64,000 nt of DNA from Parabacteroides timonensis (GCF_900128505.1 NZ_LT669941.1:4353010-4417009); one strand, 5' to 3'; positions 32,659-41,499 are shown, counted from the stretch's first letter. Numbers and translations: made by a program. The notes: generated by a model not told the origin, from the sequence alone.

Positions 32659-34311
32659 ATGAAGGGAAGAAATAGTATCTGGTGTTTTTTAGTAGGTCTG
32701 CTGCTGACAGGCTGTGTGGAAAACGATCTGCCTTATCCTACCATCGAAGGGATTATCGAAGAGTTTGCCGTTGAAGGACAGACTTCGGTAAAGATCGATA
32801 AGACTTCGGCTTCCGTCTCTGTAAAGGTGGCGGATACATTGGACCTGAGGGACCTGAGAGTGGAAAAGCTGGTCGTTACTTCGGGTATGACCGTTATACC
32901 GGATTCTATAGCTTGCAAAGACTTCCGCCATTTCCCGGATACCGGATTTGTGTCGGTTGACAGTTTGCCCGAGACGGTCAATACGCGAATGAACTTTAAG
33001 AAACCGGTTTCTTTTCTGCTTCGTTTGTATCAGGATTATCCTTGGAAAGTGACGGTGGTACATGATATACTGCGTAAAGTAACTGTTGCAAACCAGCTGG
33101 GGGCTTCCCTGATCGATGCTGATACGCATAATGTAATTATATATGTGGATTCAACAGCCCAGCCTTCTTTACGTAATGTGAAAATAGAGACCTTCCAGTT
33201 AGGTAGCAGCATTGCAAAAACGACACCCGAACCGTCGGAGGTAACCGATTTTACCCGTCCTCGTATTTTCCAGGTATCCGCTTTTGATGAAACGGAAGAA
33301 TGGACCGTGAGTGTGGCGTATCCGCCTGCCGGAATGTCGTTTACCTCTTTGTCGGCATGGGCAAAGCGGGCGGTTGTGACGGGTAAGACATTGACCGGGC
33401 AGGTTTCGGCTCGCTATCGAGGTAAACCGCAGGCGGAGACAAAGGCTGATTCGGAAGAAGGCTGGGAGGAAGTGCTTTCCAGTGAAATAGAGATAGATGA
33501 AGAAGGAAACTTCACGTTGGTCTTTACGCATCTTAAACCGGCTATGGAGTATGAATATCAGTTAACGGTGGACGGTGCATCCGAGGATATCAAAACATTT
33601 ACGACGGAGGCGGTGGAGTTGGTGCCGAACCTCTCGTTGGACGATTGGTTTAAAGATGGCAAAAGCTGGTATGCCGACCTCGATCTGACTCCGGAGAATT
33701 ATTTCTGGGATTCAGGAAACAAAGGCTCGAATGCCGTAGGTGAAGCGAATCCGACTTCTCCGGAAACCAGTGATGTCGTAAAGGGGAAAGCTGCTCGTCT
33801 GGAAAGTAAAACGGTAGCCGGTGTGTTTGCTGCCGGTAGTTTGTATACCGGGACTTTTGGTAAGGTTGAAGGGCTGAGTGGTGCTTCGTTGAATTTCGGT
33901 CGTCCGTATACGGGTCGTCCGTCTGCTTTGCGTGGCTATTATAAATACAATTCCGGTACCATCGATAAAGCGAAAGATCCGTATAAGGAGCTGGAAGGGC
34001 GTAAGGATTCTTGCCATATTTATATGGCTTTGTTTTCCGGCTGGACATCTCCGTTCCCTGTCAATACGAATACCGGAACATTTGTCGACCTGACCTGGAA
34101 CAATGAGAATCTGCTCGCCTTCGGTCAGCTGGTTCAGGGTGAAACTGTCAAAGATTACACCCAGTTCCGCATCGACATGGAATATCGTGATCAAACAACA
34201 AAACCAACATATATATTGATCGTCGCTTCAGCCAGTAAGTATGGCGATTACTTTACAGGCAGTACGAGTAGCGTGTTGTTGTTGGATGAGTTGGAGTTGG
34301 TGTTTGAGTAG
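32659..34311 (+). CDS. PCMD-like domain surface lipoprotein
   Basis: A 550-residue lipoprotein (lipobox LLTGCVEN, Cys near residue 19). The N-terminal region has no DUF4493 domain. Instead it has two short repeated beta units of the DUF5018/DUF4971-like type (IEEFAVEGQTSVKI; IETFQLGSSIAKT). A fibronectin-like unit (HLKPAMEYEYQLTVDG) follows, then a C-terminal PCMD-like domain from about residue 325 (VPNLSLDDW, YFWDSGNKG, FGRPYTGRPSALRGYYKY, ILIVASASKYGDYF). The sequence LYTGTF/GRPYTGRP mirrors the 29735 paralogue. It probably interacts with glycan or with the other lipoproteins on the cell surface. Confidence 0.78.
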   Translation: MKGRNSIWCFLVGLLLTGCVENDLPYPTIEGIIEEFAVEGQTSVKIDKTSASVSVKVADTLDLRDLRVEKLVVTSGMTVIPDSIACKDFRHFPDTGFVSVDSLPETVNTRMNFKKPVSFLLRLYQDYPWKVTVVHDILRKVTVANQLGASLIDADTHNVIIYVDSTAQPSLRNVKIETFQLGSSIAKTTPEPSEVTDFTRPRIFQVSAFDETEEWTVSVAYPPAGMSFTSLSAWAKRAVVTGKTLTGQVSARYRGKPQAETKADSEEGWEEVLSSEIEIDEEGNFTLVFTHLKPAMEYEYQLTVDGASEDIKTFTTEAVELVPNLSLDDWFKDGKSWYADLDLTPENYFWDSGNKGSNAVGEANPTSPETSDVVKGKAARLESKTVAGVFAAGSLYTGTFGKVEGLSGASLNFGRPYTGRPSALRGYYKYNSGTIDKAKDPYKELEGRKDSCHIYMALFSGWTSPFPVNTNTGTFVDLTWNNENLLAFGQLVQGETVKDYTQFRIDMEYRDQTTKPTYILIVASASKYGDYFTGSTSSVLLLDELELVFE

Positions 34312-34320
34312 AAGAGGAGC

Positions 34321-34350
34321 ATCAGAAAGGCTGACTGTACTTTTTCTGAT
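34321..34350. promoter_or_regulatory. Stem-loop between the PCMD gene and the large repeat protein gene
   Basis: ATCAGAAA (34321-34328) and TTTCTGAT (34343-34350) form a perfect 8-bp stem with a 14-base loop and no proper T tract. It may be a weak terminator or an mRNA-processing element that sets apart the last gene of the operon. Confidence 0.4.
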
Positions 34351-34418
34351 TGTTCATTTGAAGTATAACAATTGCCGAATGGACTATGTATTTCCATCTG
34401 GTTCAAAAAGCGAAAATA

Positions 34419-37400
34419 ATGATAAAGCGAATAAAATGGTGGCTGGTACCAGTAATGGTAATGATCGGATACCTAGAAGGGAGAGCTGCAGATGTGGCAT
34501 CTGCTTCTGACTTGCAGGCTATTTTAGGAGAACATGCCTCAGTTAGTGGGAATACTGTGACTTTGAATGGTGATGTTACAATCAATCAATCAATAACGAT
34601 TACAGGTGGATCTATAACTCTGAACTTGAATGGGTATACATTGATAAGTGATCAAACGGGTGCAGCCTCTACTGCTTTAGGTATATTAGTGAATGGAGCA
34701 ACTGCGAATGTTTTAATTACAGGGAATTTATCACTTAATAGTACTGTAGGTAAAATTGAGGTTAGGGCTGCAAAAGGGGAAAAAAAGACTTTTGGTAATG
34801 GGGGTCCTGGATATACTGCTGTTGGAGTTCAATATAATTTGGGAACTTTAAATATTCAGAATATACAATTGAATATGAAGCCAGGAGAAGGAGGGGATAA
34901 AGGTATAGCTGGTAGTAAAGGGCCTTATGGTAATGCTTATCCCATCGACCCAGAAGGCTCATATACTGTAAATGATATGGTTCCTGCTGGTTGGTATATT
35001 CCAGAGGCTTCTGAGAATGATTATATAAACATAGGAAATGGACCTTCTCAAGAAAAAACCACTTCATATTCAGTATCTGTTAAGTCCATAACTTATAATG
35101 CTACGTTCAATCCTTCATCTGGAACACTAATTCCTGAAAATCCTTTGACGTTTTCTTATACTGTTGGAACCCAGAATGTGAGTTTACCTTCCGTCTCTAA
35201 AACAGGTTATACCTTTGATGGATGGACTTGCAATGGCTCAAAAGTTGACCCTTCTCATTTGCCAACAACAAAAGATCGAAAAGCTACGGTTAATGTAACT
35301 TTTAATGCCGATTTATCACCAATTAAATATAATATCGAATACGATTTGAAGGGTGGTACAAATCCTGCAGAAACAAAATTCACTTATACGATAGAAGATA
35401 AGGTTGATTTACCAATCCCAACTCGTTCAACTTATATCTTTGACGGTTGGTTTTTAACTCCTGATTATTCAGGGGAGAAGCAAATGATAATACCGACTGG
35501 CAGCATGGAGGATAAGAAGTTTTATGCGAAATGGTATCAGTACACAATTTCCTATGATGTGGGGGAGAATGGTAAGATGCCGGATTCCTATCCAAAAGTC
35601 TATTCATTAGGAGATATTTTCGATTTACCGAAACCGACCTCTTCAGATACGAAGAAAGAATTTGTTGCTTGGTTTGATAATATTGACTATACGGGTACTC
35701 CTTATTATTCTGTTAAAGGGCTGACTGGTAATAAAACTTTTTATGCGAAATGGCTTACCGCTATGTCAATCACTTATCACCTAAATGGAGGAACTAACCC
35801 GAAGGATGCTCCAATCACTTTCACAGTAGAGTCAAAAGATGTCATATTGCCAACTCCGACTAGGGATGGATATACTTTCTTTGGATGGTTTGATAATAAT
35901 ACTTTCTCCGGATTAAAAAAAGAGAAGATTCCTACAGGTACAGATAAGAATCAGACATTTTATGCTAAATGGACTCCAACTATTTATAAAATAACTTATA
36001 ACTTGAATGGCGGTACAAACCCGGATGGAATTAAGCAAACTTATACAATCGAAGACAATGACATAAAGTTGCCATCTCCAACTAGAGACGGTGGTACTTT
36101 TGCCGGTTGGTTTACTGATTCCAATTTTAGCCAATCAATTACAACGATCTCCAAAGGGACTACAGGAGATAAAACATTATATGCTAAATGGAATTTAACA
36201 ACCTATACCATAAAGTTAGATACAAAAGGTGGTTCTTCTTTAGGAGATATCTCTTATACCATTGATACGGATAACATGGCTTTGTCTACAAAAGTTCGAA
36301 AAGAGGGTTATATATTTGCTGGTTGGTATAAAGACGAGGGTTATACACAACCTTTTGGAGAAACCATTTCTAAAGGAACTTCTGGAAACTTTACTTTGTA
36401 TGCCAAATGGAATCCGGTTAATTATACGATTAAATATGAAACGTATAGTGATGTAGAAGTCGCATCATCAACTTATACTATTGAAAAGGAAGTTACTTTA
36501 CCTGTTCCGCAACGAAGTGCATACTCTTTTGCCGGTTGGTATGAATCAGATCGATTGGAAGGAAAATCTATAATGGCAATAGCAAAAGGTACTATTGGCA
36601 ATAAAACCCTTTATGCCAAATGGTCTGCAGGTTCTGTGGTAACTATATCTCAGGGAGCGAACGGCACTTTCACTGTAAAGAATGGCGATAAAGAAATCAA
36701 ATCAGGTGAATATGTTGGGCCTAAGACTGAATTAACTTTGACAGCTACTCCGGTTGCTCCCTATACATTGAGTAAATGGGTTGTTAATGGCAAAGATGTG
36801 ATCGGTAATCCCGCAAAAGTAGAAATGCCTGCAACTAATGGTTTGGCTGTTTCGGCTGTTTTTGTTGATAACCGGACAGCTGTTTCAGCCCCTGAAATTA
36901 TAACGACTCCGACCAATACAGATAAAGTGCCGAAAGGAGAGAGCGTAAAGGTTCGACTGAACAAAACAGATGAGTCTGCTGCTTTGTATTATAGTGTAGA
37001 TGGAGCTCCGGATAAAGCATATAATGGAGAGTTTCTTGTTTCAAGTGCAAAAGATACTCTGGTCATCAAGGCGATTGCTCGTAAAACAGGTTTTAAGGAT
37101 GGGGTGACAACTCGACAGGTTGTGTTCGACAATAATAAAATTTCCCTGACTTTCGATCTCCCTTTAGGTGTGAAAGCAACCAATCCTACTGGTGGTGATG
37201 TGGTGACGGCTACCACTAGTGGAGGTTCTTTTGAGTTTATATTGACGGTGGATAAAGCTTATTATACGAATCTAGATTCAATGGTTGTCTCGGCGAATGA
37301 TTCGACGATTACGGGGAATGCTTCCGGGCTTTATACGTTGACGAACTGCTCGTCCGATATTACGGTGACTGTCTCCGGTTTGAAAGCTAAAACTTGTACG

Positions 37401-38804
37401 GTTACATTGCAGCAGACAGAGAACGGACAGATCAAGTTTACCGATGGTGCAGACGAAACGACTTCGGAAGTTGGATACGGATCATCGGTATCGATCACGG
37501 CAGTTGCTGATGAGGACTTTAAGTTCCTGCAATGGAATACCGGCAGCCAAAGCAACCCGCTGAACCTGACGGTTAGCAGGGATACGACTATTTCTGCCCG
37601 TTTCATTTCTGATTATAAGTCGTATATGATGACTTTGCCGCAGATGGAAGGAGTGACCGTGAAACCGTTCTCCGGTTATTCTACCGAAGTGAAGAAAGAC
37701 GGAACGTTTAAGTTTTATCTGGTTCTCGCTAAAGGATACCGTGAAGGAAATCTGGTTGTTCGTGCCAATGGTGAAGAGTTGACAAAGAATAAAGGAGGAT
37801 ATGCGATCTACCATATAAATAAGAACATCAGCATCTCGGTCGATGGTATTGTCCGGGATTCCATAAAGCTGACATTGCCGGATCATGTGACGGCGAAAGT
37901 TGTTGAAACGATGTCCGACGTAGCAGGTCAAGGGCTATTTGAAGAAACGATGCTTTTGCTTCAGGCGAAAGCGCCCGAAGGCAAAATCTTTAGTAAATGG
38001 ACGGACGGAAAGACGGATAATCCCCGAATGGCAACGGCAGTGGATGCAGCCCAGCTCATACCTCTGTTTACAGATAAGGAAGATGCTGCGTATGCAAAGG
38101 TGATCCTGAATCAATCACCGGGAGCTGGTATTACGGGAGCCAATTCGAATATGGATGCAGTGAAGAGTGGTGATGTTGTGCAATTGAAAGTTGTTTTGCT
38201 TCCTGCTTATAGCCAGAGCGAAGTCGTTTTGACAGCCGATGACAAGGTGCTGATTCCTGAAACTTCTTTACGCGCAGCATCTGAGACGAAGACCTATGTA
38301 TATAATTTGCCGGTGGATAAAGACGGTATAACGGTGAAAGTATCGGGACTGAAACTAAATAGCTACGAGGTTGCAGTGAGCCAGACTAACGGTGGTACGG
38401 TATCTGCTGTTCCGGCAGGAAAGGTTATTCATGGGGATAAAGTTCAGTTGAAGGCAGAGGCGGCTTCCGGCATGTTGTTTGTCAAATGGTGGGATGGCAA
38501 CACCCTGAATCCTTATCCGTATACGGTCGCCTCTGATACGGAAGTAAAAGCCTGTTTCGTTGGAACAGAATCGACTGTCGATAATGAATCCATCCGCAAA
38601 GACGATAAGGTTTCGGTTTCAGTAACAGGACGGGTATTATCTGTCGCAGTCACCGAAAAGTCAGCGCTATACATCTGGGATTACAAAGGCTCTTTGTTCC
38701 GTAACCAAACAATACCGGCAGGAGAATATACAATGTCATTACCCTCCGGAGTTTATCTGGTTAAGGTGGGAGATATGATAGTTCGAAAGGTTGTAGTTCG
38801 ATAA
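34419..38804 (+). CDS. Large surface protein with Listeria-Bacteroides (InlB B-type) repeats
   Basis: About 1461 residues. I chose the ATG at 34419 because it begins a good signal peptide (MIKRIKWWLVPVMVMIGYLE, cleavage near GRAA); an upstream ATG at 34386 would put 11 polar residues first. Residues 30-150 look like a parallel beta-helix start (LNGDVTINQSITIT). Six Flg_new/InlB B repeats follow, each ending FYAKW or LYAKW, at a constant 219-base period and then 213 (W codons between 35532 and 36623), with a degenerate unit before them. Next come Bacterial_2/chitobiase_C-like units (SKWVVNGKDV, LQWNTGSQSNPLNLTV). The last 70 residues (ALYIWDYKGSLF, LPSGVYLVKVGDMIVRKVVV) look like a T9SS type A or DUF6383-like terminal domain. 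Confidence 0.85.
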   Translation: MIKRIKWWLVPVMVMIGYLEGRAADVASASDLQAILGEHASVSGNTVTLNGDVTINQSITITGGSITLNLNGYTLISDQTGAASTALGILVNGATANVLITGNLSLNSTVGKIEVRAAKGEKKTFGNGGPGYTAVGVQYNLGTLNIQNIQLNMKPGEGGDKGIAGSKGPYGNAYPIDPEGSYTVNDMVPAGWYIPEASENDYINIGNGPSQEKTTSYSVSVKSITYNATFNPSSGTLIPENPLTFSYTVGTQNVSLPSVSKTGYTFDGWTCNGSKVDPSHLPTTKDRKATVNVTFNADLSPIKYNIEYDLKGGTNPAETKFTYTIEDKVDLPIPTRSTYIFDGWFLTPDYSGEKQMIIPTGSMEDKKFYAKWYQYTISYDVGENGKMPDSYPKVYSLGDIFDLPKPTSSDTKKEFVAWFDNIDYTGTPYYSVKGLTGNKTFYAKWLTAMSITYHLNGGTNPKDAPITFTVESKDVILPTPTRDGYTFFGWFDNNTFSGLKKEKIPTGTDKNQTFYAKWTPTIYKITYNLNGGTNPDGIKQTYTIEDNDIKLPSPTRDGGTFAGWFTDSNFSQSITTISKGTTGDKTLYAKWNLTTYTIKLDTKGGSSLGDISYTIDTDNMALSTKVRKEGYIFAGWYKDEGYTQPFGETISKGTSGNFTLYAKWNPVNYTIKYETYSDVEVASSTYTIEKEVTLPVPQRSAYSFAGWYESDRLEGKSIMAIAKGTIGNKTLYAKWSAGSVVTISQGANGTFTVKNGDKEIKSGEYVGPKTELTLTATPVAPYTLSKWVVNGKDVIGNPAKVEMPATNGLAVSAVFVDNRTAVSAPEIITTPTNTDKVPKGESVKVRLNKTDESAALYYSVDGAPDKAYNGEFLVSSAKDTLVIKAIARKTGFKDGVTTRQVVFDNNKISLTFDLPLGVKATNPTGGDVVTATTSGGSFEFILTVDKAYYTNLDSMVVSANDSTITGNASGLYTLTNCSSDITVTVSGLKAKTCTVTLQQTENGQIKFTDGADETTSEVGYGSSVSITAVADEDFKFLQWNTGSQSNPLNLTVSRDTTISARFISDYKSYMMTLPQMEGVTVKPFSGYSTEVKKDGTFKFYLVLAKGYREGNLVVRANGEELTKNKGGYAIYHINKNISISVDGIVRDSIKLTLPDHVTAKVVETMSDVAGQGLFEETMLLLQAKAPEGKIFSKWTDGKTDNPRMATAVDAAQLIPLFTDKEDAAYAKVILNQSPGAGITGANSNMDAVKSGDVVQLKVVLLPAYSQSEVVLTADDKVLIPETSLRAASETKTYVYNLPVDKDGITVKVSGLKLNSYEVAVSQTNGGTVSAVPAGKVIHGDKVQLKAEAASGMLFVKWWDGNTLNPYPYTVASDTEVKACFVGTESTVDNESIRKDDKVSVSVTGRVLSVAVTEKSALYIWDYKGSLFRNQTIPAGEYTMSLPSGVYLVKVGDMIVRKVVVR

Positions 38805-38842
38805 TAGGAATTTGTTAGTAAGTATTTGAAATACTATTTATT

Positions 38843-38854
38843 AAGAATATTCTT
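38843..38854. promoter_or_regulatory. Palindrome overlapping the mntA-like promoter, candidate operator
   Basis: AAGAATATTCTT is a perfect 12-bp palindrome whose right end shares bases with the candidate -33 TTG (38853-38855). AGTATTTGAAATACT (38821-38835), another near-perfect palindrome, lies just upstream and may end the previous transcript. Confidence 0.4.
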
Positions 38855-38883
38855 GCAAATGAGAACGGAATTTCTTTCCTTTG
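38853..38883 (+). promoter_or_regulatory. Candidate promoter of the MntA-like gene
   Basis: TTG (38853-38855), 20-base spacer, TTCCTTTG (38876-38883), one base off the -7 consensus; the ATG at 38905 follows 21 bases later. Confidence 0.4.
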
Positions 38884-38904
38884 TGAGAAAGTAAGTGTTT
38901 GTTT

Positions 38905-39198
38905 ATGAAGACAAAAAAAGAATATATAGAATTGTTACGTAGCTACTTTTTGAATAATGCCAGATATTATGGTGTTGTCCGGATGGCTCTGTTTGGCTCT
39001 ATTGTTCAAGATGAACAAACTGAAAATAGCGATGTCGATGTAGCTTATGAAGGTGAGGCAAATCTTCTGCTAAGAAGTCGCATGAAACAGGAATTGGAAT
39101 TATTATTTGGATGTAGAGTTGATCTGGTCCGTTTGAGAGAACAATTATCTGGCTCTACTTTTGGAAAGAGTATATCAAAAGATTTGATATATGTTTGA
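38905..39198 (+). CDS. MntA-like minimal nucleotidyltransferase (antitoxin type)
   Basis: A 97-residue MNT-fold protein from the ATG at 38905; the TTG two codons earlier is a less likely start. The active-site motif MALFGSIVQDEQTENSDVDV (GS-x-D-x-D form) is complete near residues 26-45, with a third acidic strand in CRVDLVRL near 72-79. MntA antitoxins inactivate the HEPN RNase HepT by adding AMP to a tyrosine. The partner gene directly downstream is a broken HepT (39191-39307), so this is an orphan antitoxin or a nucleotidyltransferase with a new role. Its own active site is not visibly damaged. Confidence 0.8.
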   Translation: MKTKKEYIELLRSYFLNNARYYGVVRMALFGSIVQDEQTENSDVDVAYEGEANLLLRSRMKQELELLFGCRVDLVRLREQLSGSTFGKSISKDLIYV

Positions 39199-39307
39199 TA
39201 AAGAAAGAATTCAGTCTTTGCTTAATCGAATAGAAGATTCTATTATTTAATGTAATAAAGCAAGATTTAGCTCCTTTGTTAATGACTATCCGTCAGATGA
39301 GGACTGA
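39191..39307 (+). pseudogene. Degenerate HepT (HEPN/DUF86) toxin remnant
   Basis: An ATG at 39191, overlapping the MntA-like stop by 8 bases, opens MFDKERIQSLLNRIEDSII, the typical HepT first helix, then hits TAA at 39248-39250. In the same frame the sequence continues for 18 codons with CNKARFSSFVNDYPSDED, resembling the next HepT segment (RFxxxxxxDDFLxSEDG), and ends at 39305-39307. The HEPN catalytic R-x4-6-H motif, which lies near the C-terminus of intact proteins (about 110-140 residues), is gone. The overlap spacing is typical of mntA-hepT operons, so this was once a working pair. Confidence 0.65.
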
Positions 39308-39357
39308 CTTATAAGTATAATTGATATTTACCTAATTATATTTCGCAAATATTTCCG

Positions 39358-39365
39358 TACCTTTG
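39358..39365 (+). promoter_or_regulatory. -7 box for metG
   Basis: TACCTTTG matches TAnnTTTG perfectly. It overlaps the first in-frame ATG (39363), so translation must start at the later ATG, 39390. Confidence 0.6.
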
Positions 39366-39389
39366 CCCCTCAAAAAGAGAACACAAGGT

Positions 39390-41429
39390 ATGGAAAAACA
39401 GTTTAAGAGAACGCTGATTACTACGGCGTTGCCGTATGCGAACGGGCCGGTACATATCGGGCACCTGGCTGGTGTATATGTGCCTGCCGATATATATGCC
39501 CGTTACCTTCGCCTGAAGGGGGAGGATGTTTTGATGATCGGAGGATCGGATGAGCACGGTGTGCCTATTACGCTCCGGGCTAAGAAAGAAGGAGTTACAC
39601 CGCAGGATGTGGTGGACCGTTTTCATGGTATCATCAAGAAGTCTTTCGAGGAGTTCGGTATCACATTCGATATTTATTCCCGTACAACCTCGCCTACACA
39701 TCGTCAGGTAGCCTCGGATTTCTTCCGTACCCTGTATGAAAAAGGGGAGTTTATTGAAAAGACAAGCGAACAATATTATGATGAGGAAGCCAAACAATTC
39801 CTTGCCGACCGTTATATAACCGGTACATGCCCGCATTGTGGCAATGAAAAGGCGTATGGCGACCAGTGTGAAGCCTGCGGTACCTCATTGAGTCCGACAG
39901 ACCTGATCAATCCGAAATCTGCCATCAGCGGTAGCGAGCCGGTGATGAAGGAAACCAAACACTGGTATCTGCCGTTGGATAAACATGAACCGTTCCTGCG
40001 TCAGTGGATTCTCGAAGACCATAAAGAATGGAAATCAAATGTATACGGACAGTGCAAGAGCTGGTTGGATATGGGGTTGCAGCCACGTGCTGTAAGTCGT
40101 GACCTAGACTGGGGTATTCCTGTTCCCGTAGAAGGAGCGGAGGGTAAGGTGCTTTATGTATGGTTTGACGCACCGATCGGTTATATCTCCAATACAAAAG
40201 AGTTGTTACCGGATAGCTGGGAGACATGGTGGAAAGATCCTGAAACAAAGATGTTGCATTTTATCGGAAAGGATAATATTGTATTCCACTGCATTGTATT
40301 CCCGTCTATGTTGAAGGCCGAAGGTTCTTTCAACTTGCCGGAGAACGTACCTGCCAATGAGTTTCTGAACTTGGAAGGTGATAAGATCTCAACTTCACGT
40401 AACTGGGCTGTTTGGCTGAACGAATATCTGGTGGATATGCCAGGTAAACAGGATGTGTTGCGTTATGTCCTGACAGCTAATGCTCCTGAAACAAAAGATA
40501 ATGATTTTACCTGGAAAGATTTCCAGGCTCGTAATAATAATGAACTGGTTGCTATCCTGGGTAACTTTGTGAATCGTGCCTTGGTGCTGACAGAGAAATA
40601 CTTCGAAGGGAAGGTTCCAGCTGCCGGTGAACTGACAGATTATGACCGTCAGACATTGAAGGATTTTGCAGATGTAAAAGCTAATGTAGAACGTTTATTG
40701 GATACATATCATTTCCGTGATGCACAGAAAGAGGCGATGAATCTGGCTCGTATCGGTAACAAATACCTGGCTGATACAGAACCTTGGAAGCTGGCGAAGA
40801 CGGATATGGAACGTGTGGCGACGATCATGAATATATCATTGCAGATCACTGCCAACCTGGCAATTGCTTTTGAACCGTTCCTGCCGTTCAGTATGGAAAA
40901 GTTGAATAAGATGCTGAATGTAGAGCCGCTGGGCTGGAATCGTTTGGGTTCAACCGATTTGCTTGAAGCTGGTCATCAACTGGGTAAATCAGAACTTCTG
41001 TTCGAAAAAATTGAAGATAGTGTGATAGAGGCACAGATACAGAAGTTGCTGGATACAAAGAAAGCGAATGAGGAAGCGAGTTATAAAGCAAAACCGGTTC
41101 GTGAAAATATCGAGTTTGACGATTTTACGAAACTGGATATCCGTGTTGGTACAATTTTGGAATGTACAAAAGTTCCTAAGGCGGATAAGTTATTGCAGTT
41201 CCGTATTGATGATGGGTTGGAAAAACGTACGATCGTTTCCGGTATCGCCCAGCATTATGCTCCTGAAGAACTGGTTGGAAAACAAGTTTGCTTTATCGCT
41301 AACCTGGCTCCCCGCAAATTGAAAGGTATTGTATCGGAAGGTATGATCTTGTCTGCGGAAAACTTTGATGGTAAGCTAGCTGTGATCACTCCTGAAAAAG
41401 AGGTGAAACCAGGCAGCGAAGTAAAATAA
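39390..41429 (+). CDS. metG: Methionyl-tRNA synthetase with C-terminal tRNA-binding domain
   Basis: A 679-residue class I synthetase. The HIGH-type motif PYANGPVHIGHLAGVY lies near residues 13-28. A CP-insert Zn knuckle has CPHCGN and CEACG near 147-165. KISTSRNW near 335-342 is the KMSKS equivalent (KISTS). The anticodon-binding helical domain runs to about 555, and a C-terminal EMAPII-like tRNA-binding OB domain (FDDFTKLDIRVGTILECTKV) spans 575-679. The start at 39390 is set by the promoter overlap at 39358-39365 and fits the usual N-terminus (KRTLITTALPYANG). It charges tRNA-Met in the cytoplasm. Monocistronic, ending at an intrinsic terminator. Confidence 0.97.
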   Translation: MEKQFKRTLITTALPYANGPVHIGHLAGVYVPADIYARYLRLKGEDVLMIGGSDEHGVPITLRAKKEGVTPQDVVDRFHGIIKKSFEEFGITFDIYSRTTSPTHRQVASDFFRTLYEKGEFIEKTSEQYYDEEAKQFLADRYITGTCPHCGNEKAYGDQCEACGTSLSPTDLINPKSAISGSEPVMKETKHWYLPLDKHEPFLRQWILEDHKEWKSNVYGQCKSWLDMGLQPRAVSRDLDWGIPVPVEGAEGKVLYVWFDAPIGYISNTKELLPDSWETWWKDPETKMLHFIGKDNIVFHCIVFPSMLKAEGSFNLPENVPANEFLNLEGDKISTSRNWAVWLNEYLVDMPGKQDVLRYVLTANAPETKDNDFTWKDFQARNNNELVAILGNFVNRALVLTEKYFEGKVPAAGELTDYDRQTLKDFADVKANVERLLDTYHFRDAQKEAMNLARIGNKYLADTEPWKLAKTDMERVATIMNISLQITANLAIAFEPFLPFSMEKLNKMLNVEPLGWNRLGSTDLLEAGHQLGKSELLFEKIEDSVIEAQIQKLLDTKKANEEASYKAKPVRENIEFDDFTKLDIRVGTILECTKVPKADKLLQFRIDDGLEKRTIVSGIAQHYAPEELVGKQVCFIANLAPRKLKGIVSEGMILSAENFDGKLAVITPEKEVKPGSEVK

Positions 41430-41459
41430 AAGAAATAAGCCTTACGTAGAAGGTAAAGG

Positions 41460-41499
41460 GTGTGTCATCTTGTTTCTGCATGAATGACGCACTTTTTTT
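41460..41499 (+). terminator. Intrinsic terminator after metG
   Basis: GTGTGTCAT (41460-41468) pairs with ATGACGCAC (41484-41492) with one G-U pair, followed by seven T. Confidence 0.8.

Noticed and set aside
35318..36623. Variable-number tandem DNA repeat
   Set aside because: The period is constant at protein level but the DNA of each unit is widely diverged, so it is a domain repeat and not a slippage-prone DNA repeat.
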